6,711 bases of DNA. Origin: JACZXC01 sp036447375 (GTDB lineage: Bacteria > Myxococcota_A > UBA9160 > SMWR01). Location: the NCBI GenBank assembly GCA_036447375.1, contig JAZFUU010000080.1:1-6711 (forward strand). Reading direction: 5' to 3'. The notes beneath the pieces were generated by a model. It did not search any database. It worked only from the letters and a program-made list of their open reading frames with translations, and had not been told where the DNA came from. The position numbers and the translations under genes are program-made. This document shows positions 1-6,010 of the stretch, piece after piece (the stretch's first letter is position 1; each line of letters begins with the position of its first letter).

Positions 1-2
1 TC

Positions 3-2057
3 GGGGTCTCGGAACTGCCTCGCATTCCACGGCCGCTCATGGCATTCACCCTCTGGGCCCTGGTCGGGCTGCTCGGACTCCTCTACCTGCGCGCCGACGA
101 GGCACCCTACTGGGCCCACGTGTTGCGCAGCGTGTTCCGCATGAACGCCGCGGCTTTCTACCCGTACTACCTATCGGCCTTCGTCGCGGTGCTGGTCCTC
201 ATCGGACCCGCCGTGGTGCTCTCGGGGGCGGCCCTGCCTCTGATTTTTCACCAGCAACGACGCCAACTGGAGGACCTGGGCGATCTGGCCGGACGCATCT
301 ACAGCTGGAACACCGTCGGATCACTCCTCGGCGCCCTCCTCGGCGGATACGCCCTGCTCTTCTGGCTCGATCTCGACCAGATCTTTCGGCTGGCGATGGC
401 GACGGTCGTCGTCGCCGCGGGCCTGGTGAGCTTCCGCACGCTGATTCCCCGACCCGGCCGACGAACGCGATGGACCCGATCGGCCCGACCCGCGTTCTGG
501 GGCATCGCGGTTCCGATTGCGGCGCTGAGCGGAATCGCCACGGTGTTCCCCGCGTGGTCGCCCGAATACCTGTCGTCAGGCCTTTTTCGCCACCACGCCG
601 CCCTCGATCACACTTTCGACGGCCCGTCCGTCTTCTTTCGTAAAAGCGGTCGATCGAAGCTCCTGTTCTACGACGACGGCCCCACCGCATCGATCGCCGT
701 CAAGCAACTCAAGCTGAAGGACGGCCGTGTCCATCGCGCCATCGTGACCAACGGCAAGTCCGACAGCGCCGTGTACATCGACTACGTCACCACCGGAATG
801 CTCGCCCTGCTCCCCGCGATCTTCGCCGAAAAGGCCGAGAACGCGTTCGTCATCGGCTACGGCACCGGCGTCACGGCCGGGGAACTCGCCTCTCTTGCAT
901 CGATGCGCGAAGTCGTCGTGGCCGAGATCTCGCCCGAGGTCATCGACGCGGCACCGCTCTTCGACTACGCGAATCGCGGCGCTTCCAAGCACGAAAAGGT
1001 TCGTATCGTGCGGGGCGACGCCTACCGAACCCTGCTCCGCATGGACGGACCCTTCGACATCATCAGCGCCGAGCCCAGCAACCCCTGGGTCGCGGGTATC
1101 GAGATGCTCTACAGCCGCGAATTCCTCGAAGCCGCCCGCGACCGACTCTCGCCGGGAGGCGTACACGTACAGTGGTTTCATGTGTACGAAACCGACGACC
1201 CGACCATCGCGATGGTGCTTCGGACCTATACCGACGTCTTCGAACATGTTTCGGTCTGGTACGGCAAAGGAAACGATCTGCTCCTGCTCGGCTTTCGCGA
1301 GTCCGATCACGCCCTCGACCTGGATCGCCTCGAACGCCGCGTCAGGCGGCCCGACATTGCCGACGGACTTCGCCGCTGCGGAATCGACAACTTCGCCGAG
1401 CTGTTGGCCCACGAACTGCTGCCTCTCGGGGTGCTGCACGCCGCCGCGCTTTCTGGCGAGGTACACACACTGCTTCACCCGCGCCTGAGCCACCGGGCAG
1501 CGCGGGCCTTCTTCGTCGGACACGGCGGAAACATTCCAACCACCGCCGGTCTCGATCCGTCGCGCCGGGGTGCTCGCAACTCGATCGCCGGTCGCTATCG
1601 AGAGAGTCGCGGAGGTACGCTGCCCGACGATTCCCGGACCGCACTCATCCGGGAGGCGTGCGAATACCGTCCGGCGGCGTGTGCTGCGCTGCTCGCTCAT
1701 TGGACCGACGAAGCCCCGACCTCCCGGGCGCGGGAGCGCCTGCAGCAAGAAATTCGCGCCCAGCCCCAGATCTCGGCGGCGGCGAGCCCCGCCCTGGTGA
1801 ATTCCCTGGCGCGGCTCTACGGCGAGACGAGTGCGCCCGCCGAAGACGAGGACGGACTCGAAGCCGCAACCCGGGCCAGCCGGCTCTTCGTGCAGTACTA
1901 CCATCACGCCGCACCGTTCTCGCGCCAGGTGCTGGTGGACCTGTGGCGACGTTGCGGAGAGGATCCGAAGCAGCGCGAACGCTGCGACAAGGGAAGGGCC
2001 CGAGCCGAAAAGGGCCTCGGTGCGCTCGCGACGAACACGCCGGAGGCCGGCGCGTGA
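3..2057 (+). CDS. Membrane-anchored spermidine-synthase-like (fused MFS/spermidine synthase family) protein, 5' end outside the window
   Basis: Residues are counted from the ATG at 39, but the frame is open through the left edge (GVSELPRIPRPL precedes that Met), and family members carry further N-terminal membrane segments. The start therefore almost certainly lies upstream. The first ~170 visible residues hold about four or five hydrophobic segments, including the family-typical GRIYSWNTVGSLLGALLGG. A Rossmann methyltransferase-like domain follows: NGKSDSA near 238, the SAM/dcSAM-binding IGYGTG loop at 272-277, AEISPEV from 295, and GDAY with D327. True spermidine synthases have a DSTDP-like catalytic motif, but here it reads EPSNP (E345-P349), so aminopropyl transfer is doubtful. 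About 200 further residues (roughly 470-672) are soluble and unrecognised. The stop overlaps the next start by 4 bases. Membership of the fused family is clear, but the reaction and substrate are unknown. Confidence 0.88.
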   Translation, partial: GVSELPRIPRPLMAFTLWALVGLLGLLYLRADEAPYWAHVLRSVFRMNAAAFYPYYLSAFVAVLVLIGPAVVLSGAALPLIFHQQRRQLEDLGDLAGRIYSWNTVGSLLGALLGGYALLFWLDLDQIFRLAMATVVVAAGLVSFRTLIPRPGRRTRWTRSARPAFWGIAVPIAALSGIATVFPAWSPEYLSSGLFRHHAALDHTFDGPSVFFRKSGRSKLLFYDDGPTASIAVKQLKLKDGRVHRAIVTNGKSDSAVYIDYVTTGMLALLPAIFAEKAENAFVIGYGTGVTAGELASLASMREVVVAEISPEVIDAAPLFDYANRGASKHEKVRIVRGDAYRTLLRMDGPFDIISAEPSNPWVAGIEMLYSREFLEAARDRLSPGGVHVQWFHVYETDDPTIAMVLRTYTDVFEHVSVWYGKGNDLLLLGFRESDHALDLDRLERRVRRPDIADGLRRCGIDNFAELLAHELLPLGVLHAAALSGEVHTLLHPRLSHRAARAFFVGHGGNIPTTAGLDPSRRGARNSIAGRYRESRGGTLPDDSRTALIREACEYRPAACAALLAHWTDEAPTSRARERLQQEIRAQPQISAAASPALVNSLARLYGETSAPAEDEDGLEAATRASRLFVQYYHHAAPFSRQVLVDLWRRCGEDPKQRERCDKGRARAEKGLGALATNTPEAGA
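2042..2046 (+). promoter_or_regulatory. Shine-Dalgarno site for the VanZ-like gene
   Basis: GGAGG lies inside the last codons of the preceding gene, 7 bases before the GTG at 2054. It is the main reason for choosing that GTG, since the same frame is open a long way upstream without any protein similarity. Confidence 0.7.
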
Positions 2058-2542
2058 CGAATCGCGAACAATCGCGGACGATTCTGGCCTGGCTCGCAGT
2101 CGGCGGTTGGATTGCGTTGATCACGACCCTATCCGGCGAAGGCTTCTCGGAAGACTCCACTTCGCGATTCATCGGCCCCCTGCTGGACTGGCTCTTCCCG
2201 GATGCGTCTCCCGAGGCGATCGACACCCTGCATGACGCCATCCGCAAGACCGCCCACGCCGTCGAGTACGCCACCCTTGCGATCCTGGCCTGCCGGGCGA
2301 TCCGATCGAGTGTTCCGTCGGGACCCCGGGGCCACGCCGCTCTGGCGATGACCCTTGTGCTTGCCATCGCCGCTGCCGACGAGACACGCCAATCGATACT
2401 GCCGGGCCGCGACGGCACACTCTGGGATGCGGCCCTCGATGGGCTCGGCGGCGCCACCGGAGTGGGTCTCTTTTTCGCGTACCGGACCCGACGGATCCGT
2501 AAAGCGGAGCGCTCCCCGGTACCCCGCCCCGGGAGCCACTGA
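2054..2542 (+). CDS. VanZ-family small membrane protein
   Basis: This is a 162-residue protein with a GTG start. The start is set by GGAGG 7 bases upstream and by the GTGA overlap with the previous stop, which indicates translational coupling. Hydrophobic segments sit near residues 10-26, 69-84, 95-108 and 124-143, the four-helix plan of VanZ proteins. The family signature is intact: K65, H68 and E71 in KTAHAVEYATLA, then D109, E110 and Q113 in AAADETRQS, then PGRDGTLWDAALDGLGG with R119 and D125. The C-terminal tail is short and basic (RTRRIRK). VanZ was named for low-level teicoplanin resistance in the Tn1546 cluster, but most homologues, like this one, have no vanHAX neighbours and no known function. 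Family assignment is strong; the biochemical role is unknown. A resistance role should not be assumed. Confidence 0.87.
   Translation: MTNREQSRTILAWLAVGGWIALITTLSGEGFSEDSTSRFIGPLLDWLFPDASPEAIDTLHDAIRKTAHAVEYATLAILACRAIRSSVPSGPRGHAALAMTLVLAIAAADETRQSILPGRDGTLWDAALDGLGGATGVGLFFAYRTRRIRKAERSPVPRPGSH
2531..2535 (+). promoter_or_regulatory. Shine-Dalgarno site for the AbgT-family gene
   Basis: GGGAG, within the VanZ coding end, stands 6 bases before the ATG at 2542. Together with the TGATG stop/start overlap it supports re-initiation by ribosomes finishing the VanZ-like gene. Confidence 0.65.
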
Positions 2543-4233
2543 TGGCCGGCGCCGGAAACAAGCGTGGGCTGAGTTCGTGGCTCGACACGATCGAACGCAT
2601 CGGCAACACCCTGCCCGACCCCACCACGCTTTTCTTCCTGGGCGCGATCGGGGTGCTGATTCTGTCCCAGGTGGCCGCGACCCTCGATTGGTCTGTCGAG
2701 AAGACGGTATCGCGCGAAGTGCGCGAAGTGATTCGGGACGCTGGGGGCGAACCGATGCTGGATCCGGTGAGCGGAGATCCCATCACCCGGTCGGTCCTCG
2801 ACGAGGCGACCGGTCGGCCGCAATTCGAGCGCGTGCGGGTTCCCGTCCGCGCGGTGGGTCTGCTCTCGGCGGACGGTCTCTACTGGGCCCTGCGCAGCAT
2901 GGTGGAGAATTTCACCGGCTTCCCGCCGCTGGGGGTGGTGCTCGTCGGAATGCTCGGCATCGGTGTCGCCGAGCGCAGCGGATTCATCGGCGCGCTGCTG
3001 AAGGCGGTGCTCCTGGCCGTCCCCTCCTCGCTGCTCACCCCGACCATCTTTTTCGTGGGCGTCATGTCGTCACTGGGCATCGACGCCGGTTATGTGGTCC
3101 TGCCACCGCTGGCCGCCGCGCTCTACACGGCGGTGGGTCGGTCTCCGCTGGTGGGAATCGCCGCGGTATTCGCGGGGGTCTCGGCGGGATTCAGCGCGAA
3201 TCTATTCATCACCGGCCTGGACCCTCTGCTCGCGAGATTGTCGACGGCCGGGGCCCACCTGATCGACCCCAGCTATGCCGTCGCCGAAACCGCCAACTGG
3301 TGGTTCATGATCGCCTCGACCGGACTGCTGACGCTGATCGGGTGGGCCGTTACCGCCTGGTGGGTCGAGCCGCGGTTCGCCGACAAGCCCGCCGCCGAGG
3401 GAGGCCCGGTCGCCGTCGCGTCCGACGCCCTCGAGTCGCAGAAGCTCGGCGCCGGTGAGCGACGCGGACTCGTGTGGGCCCTGGGCGCGGCGCTCGTCGT
3501 GGGGGCGGTATTGGTCGCCGCCACGATGATTCCCGGCAGCCCTCTGCAGGGGATGGACGGAGTCTTCCCGCGCTGGGTGCGCGTGATCGTTCCCCTGATC
3601 TTCCTGGGATTTCTGGTACCCGGCCTGGTCTACGGAGCCGTCACGGGAACCCTGCGGAACGACAAGGACGTGGCCCGCATGATGGGCGAGGTCATGGCGG
3701 GCATGGGGCCCTATATCGTCCTGGCCTTCTTCGCCGCCCAGTTCATCGCCTACTTCGCACACTCGGGCCTGGGCGAAATGCTCGCCATCGCCGGGGGGCA
3801 GGCCCTGGCGCGCGCCGCGTTGCCCAGCGCAGCGCTGATGGTGGGCTTCATCGGCGTCGTCATGCTGGCCAATCTTTTTATCGGGTCGATGTCGGCCAAG
3901 TACGCGTTCTTCGCCCCGGTGTTCGTACCCATGTTCATGCAGGTGGGCATCAGTCCCGAGCTCACTCAGGTCGCCTACCGCGTCGGCGATTCGGTGTCCA
4001 ACGTGATCACACCCCTCAACCCCTATGTGGTGATTCTGCTGGTCTTCATGCAGCGATACATGCCCCGCGCGGGCGTCGGGACGCTGGTCGCCTTGATGCT
4101 GCCCTACACCCTGGTCTTCGCCGTGGCCTGGACCCTGCTGCTGGTGGTGTGGATGGGGACCGGCGCCCCCCTGGGCCCCGCCGGACCGCTCACCTATGTC
4201 CCGCTCGAGGCATCGGGGGCACCCCGGTTCTGA
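2542..4233 (+). CDS. AbgT-family transporter (aminobenzoyl-glutamate importer / antimetabolite exporter family)
   Basis: This is a 563-residue inner-membrane secondary transporter, against about 508 for E. coli AbgT. It begins with the typical WLDTIERIGNTLPDPTTLFF, then has VENFTGFPPLGVVLVGMLG and GVAERSGFIGAL. An acidic residue, D181, lies in SSLGIDAGYVVLPPL, and a re-entrant-type SAGFSANLFITG follows (214-225). The second half ends with IGSMSAKYAFFAPVFVPMF and YRVGDSVSNVITPLNPY. P472, R480, D483 and P491 align by spacing with functionally important positions of Neisseria MtrF. Known members import p-aminobenzoyl-glutamate (E. coli AbgT) or export sulfonamides and p-aminobenzoate (MtrF, Alcanivorax YdaH). 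The C-terminal RVGDS..NVITP form is the MtrF/YdaH type rather than the E. coli type. Oddities are a long loop after helix 1 (about 53-104) and Tyr454 where relatives have Trp. No AbgA/AbgB hydrolase gene is in view. Two in-frame stops, TGA then TAG, end it. The family is certain; substrate and direction are not. Confidence 0.93.
   Translation: MAGAGNKRGLSSWLDTIERIGNTLPDPTTLFFLGAIGVLILSQVAATLDWSVEKTVSREVREVIRDAGGEPMLDPVSGDPITRSVLDEATGRPQFERVRVPVRAVGLLSADGLYWALRSMVENFTGFPPLGVVLVGMLGIGVAERSGFIGALLKAVLLAVPSSLLTPTIFFVGVMSSLGIDAGYVVLPPLAAALYTAVGRSPLVGIAAVFAGVSAGFSANLFITGLDPLLARLSTAGAHLIDPSYAVAETANWWFMIASTGLLTLIGWAVTAWWVEPRFADKPAAEGGPVAVASDALESQKLGAGERRGLVWALGAALVVGAVLVAATMIPGSPLQGMDGVFPRWVRVIVPLIFLGFLVPGLVYGAVTGTLRNDKDVARMMGEVMAGMGPYIVLAFFAAQFIAYFAHSGLGEMLAIAGGQALARAALPSAALMVGFIGVVMLANLFIGSMSAKYAFFAPVFVPMFMQVGISPELTQVAYRVGDSVSNVITPLNPYVVILLVFMQRYMPRAGVGTLVALMLPYTLVFAVAWTLLLVVWMGTGAPLGPAGPLTYVPLEASGAPRF
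2713..2730 (+). repeat. Perfect 9-base tandem duplication inside the AbgT-family gene
   Basis: CGCGAAGTG occurs twice in direct succession and encodes Arg-Glu-Val twice (residues 58-63). It lies at the start of the enlarged loop after the first membrane helix and keeps the frame, so it may be a trace of slippage that helped lengthen the loop. Confidence 0.75.
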
Positions 4234-4300
4234 TAGGGTAGGCACCTCGCGAACTCGGGACGCTGCGAGATCGGGCAAATCGAAAATCGGGGAGATGACC
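4234..4300 (+). other. 67-base intergenic gap between the transporter and ligase genes
   Basis: This is the longest non-coding stretch in the window. It starts with a second in-frame stop (TAG at 4234) and ends with the ligase ribosome binding site. I see no convincing sigma-70 promoter and no stem followed by a T-run, so the ligase gene may be read through from the upstream operon or use an unrecognised promoter. Confidence 0.6.
4289..4294 (+). promoter_or_regulatory. Shine-Dalgarno site that decides the ligase start
   Basis: GGGGAG lies 6 bases before the ATG at 4301 and directly abuts an in-frame ATG at 4295. Normal spacing fits only 4301, which is therefore taken as the start. Confidence 0.7.
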
Positions 4301-5998
4301 ATGGCACCCAGCTATGAGGAAGTCGTCGCGGGACTCACAGGTCCCGGGGGCCCCTTCGAAATCGTCACCGAGACGGTTCGGGGCAAGCCGATGCGGATGT
4401 TCAAGAACCGCGAGAAGTCGATGCGCGAGAAGGTGGCCAACGCCGGCCTCCGCGGCGACGCCGAGTTCCTGGTTCAGGGCGACCGTCGGATTTCCTATGG
4501 CGAATTCACGCGCCGGGTCTGGGGCGCCGCCCGAGGGCTCCAGCAGGACCACGGCCTGCGGGCGGGAGATCGTCTCGCGATCCTCGCCTACAACCGCCCC
4601 GATTGGTTGATGGCACTGTTCGGGGCGACATCGGCCGGGGCGATCGGTGTGGGCCTCAATGGTTGGTGGGCCAGCGAGGAGCTCGAGTACGGGCTGGTCG
4701 ACTCCGGCAGCCGCTTTCTCGTAGTGGACGAAACCCTCTATCCCCGGGTGGAGCCGCTGTTGGGAAAGATCGAGAGTCTCGAGACGGTCTTCTACATCGG
4801 CGATTCACCGCCGCGGGGTACGGTGCCTCTCGCCGAGATTCTGGAGCCCTGTGACGAGGCACCGACGGTCTCCATCGAAGAGGACGACCCCTTCGTCATT
4901 CTCTACACCTCCGGAACCACGGGCCGGGCGAAGGGCTGCATCACCACCCACCGCGGAACCATCGCCCAGGTGATGGGCATCATCTTCACCAGCGTCGTCG
5001 GGGCGGCAACCGGCGGCGGCACGCCCCTGGGCACGGACGGAGGTCCGCCAACCTCGCTGCTCTCGTCACCCCTCTTCCACGTGGGCGGCCTGCACTCGGG
5101 TTTTTGCACCGCGTTGACCGCTGGGGCCCAGATCATTTTTACCGAGGGCAAATTCGATCCCGAACAGGTCATGCAGTTGATCGAGCGGGAGAAGGTCAGC
5201 ATGTGGGCAGCCATCCCCACCATGCTGCACCGGGTGGTGCACTCACCCAACATCGGGAACTACGACCTCTCCAGTTTGCGGGCGGTTTCCTTCGGGGGCG
5301 CGCCCACGGCCCCGGAGACCATCGATCGAGCCCGAGCGGTGTTGCCCGTCGAGCCGAGCTTCTCCAATGCCTACGGTCTCACCGAGACCCACGGAGTCGC
5401 CACCCTCAACGGCGGCAAGGATCTCCTGGGCCGCAAGACCTCGATCGGGCGGCCGCTTCCCTTCATCGACCTGAAGATCGTTGACGACGCGGGGAGGGAG
5501 GTACCCGAAGGCCAACTCGGCGAGCTCATCATGAACGGCCCGACGATTACCCCGGGGTACTGGAATCGGCCCGAGGCCACCGCGGAAACCGTTCGCGACG
5601 GTTGGCTCTACACCGGAGACCTGGGCTATCGAGACAGCGAGGGCTTCGTCTTCGTCGTGGACCGCGCCAAGGACATGATTCTTCGCGGCGGCGAGAACGT
5701 CTATTGCACAGAGATCGAGAACTGCCTGGCCGATCACCCCGCCATCGATGAGGCCGCCGTGGTGGGTGTCCCGGACGTGGAGCTCGGCGAGCGGGTGAAG
5801 GCCATCGTGAAATGCGTCGAGGGTGCGAGCCTGGATGCCGCCGCCGTCCAGGCCCAGGTCGCGGAGCACATGGCTCGATTCAAGGTGCCGGAATTCGTCG
5901 AGTTCACGGACCAGCCGTTGCCGCGCAACGCCGCTGGAAAGCTGCTCAAGAATCTCTTCCGCAAAGACAGCGTCCCGAAAGCGGCGAAGCTCGGGTAG
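4301..5998 (+). CDS. Acyl-CoA ligase (class I adenylate-forming, FadD-type AMP-binding enzyme)
   Basis: This is a 565-residue cytoplasmic enzyme of the ANL superfamily. These enzymes activate a carboxylic acid to acyl-AMP with ATP and then transfer it to CoA. The core motifs are present in order: P-loop YTSGTTGRAKG at 202-212, PLFHVGG with H260 at the usual A4 position, AYGLTE at 357-362, YTGDLG with ribose-binding D440, DRAKD with R455 and the hinge region at 457-458, GGENVYCTEIE at 463-473, and PRNAAGK with catalytic K547. The length is normal for fatty-acyl-CoA ligases, and there are no carrier-protein or condensation domains, which argues against a non-ribosomal peptide module. A Gly/Pro-rich stretch (about 234-250) precedes A4. 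The first ~30 residues (TVRGKPMRMFKNREKSMRE) form a leader often seen in acyl-CoA synthetases of this class. The start at 4301 follows GGGGAG at good spacing. A CstA-like transporter gene follows after 12 bases. Substrate (fatty, aromatic or steroid acid) is undetermined. Confidence 0.93.
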   Translation: MAPSYEEVVAGLTGPGGPFEIVTETVRGKPMRMFKNREKSMREKVANAGLRGDAEFLVQGDRRISYGEFTRRVWGAARGLQQDHGLRAGDRLAILAYNRPDWLMALFGATSAGAIGVGLNGWWASEELEYGLVDSGSRFLVVDETLYPRVEPLLGKIESLETVFYIGDSPPRGTVPLAEILEPCDEAPTVSIEEDDPFVILYTSGTTGRAKGCITTHRGTIAQVMGIIFTSVVGAATGGGTPLGTDGGPPTSLLSSPLFHVGGLHSGFCTALTAGAQIIFTEGKFDPEQVMQLIEREKVSMWAAIPTMLHRVVHSPNIGNYDLSSLRAVSFGGAPTAPETIDRARAVLPVEPSFSNAYGLTETHGVATLNGGKDLLGRKTSIGRPLPFIDLKIVDDAGREVPEGQLGELIMNGPTITPGYWNRPEATAETVRDGWLYTGDLGYRDSEGFVFVVDRAKDMILRGGENVYCTEIENCLADHPAIDEAAVVGVPDVELGERVKAIVKCVEGASLDAAAVQAQVAEHMARFKVPEFVEFTDQPLPRNAAGKLLKNLFRKDSVPKAAKLG

Positions 5999-6000
5999 GA
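5997..6000 (+). promoter_or_regulatory. Shine-Dalgarno site for the CstA-like gene
   Basis: AGGA overlaps the ligase stop codon and lies 10 bases before the GTG at 6011. It is short and slightly far, but it is the only candidate and supports the GTG start together with the protein alignment. Confidence 0.5.
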
Positions 6001-6010
6001 AACCAGACCC

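Noticed and set aside
39..41. ATG at 39 as the true start of the first gene
   Set aside because: The frame is open to the left edge and family members have more membrane helices before this point, so the gene is cut by the window.
576..1907. Long antisense reading frame opposite the spermidine-synthase-like gene
   Set aside because: GC-rich genes with few A/T third positions leave long open antisense frames. The translation has no recognisable motif, and the + strand frame has clear family motifs over the same bases.
39..2057. Naming the first gene speE (spermidine synthase)
   Set aside because: It is membrane-fused, much longer than SpeE, and has Glu and Asn in place of the catalytic Asp pair.
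2054..2542. VanZ-like gene as a glycopeptide resistance determinant
   Set aside because: There are no vanR/S/H/A/X genes or mobile elements nearby. The VanZ family is broad and mostly unrelated to resistance.
1645..2823. 392-codon reverse-strand frame spanning the VanZ-like gene
   Set aside because: It is Arg/Pro/Ser-rich, without domains, and runs across three genes supported on the other strand.
2355..3458. Long + strand frame shifted against the VanZ-like and AbgT genes
   Set aside because: It is Arg/Gly-rich with no motif, and it overlaps genes with full family signatures.
4246..4269. Possible hairpin CTCGC...GCGAG in the intergenic gap as a terminator
   Set aside because: The stem is only 5 base pairs with a 14-base loop and no T-run after it, so it is expected by chance in GC-rich DNA.
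4196..4297. Earlier in-frame ligase starts at 4196 or 4295
   Set aside because: 4196 lies within the AbgT coding end and adds a non-conserved basic leader. 4295 abuts the Shine-Dalgarno with no spacing.
3202..4302. Reverse-strand frame opposite the AbgT gene, rich in Gly, His, Asp and Gln
   Set aside because: The composition is that of the complement of a hydrophobic membrane-protein gene, and no domain is seen.
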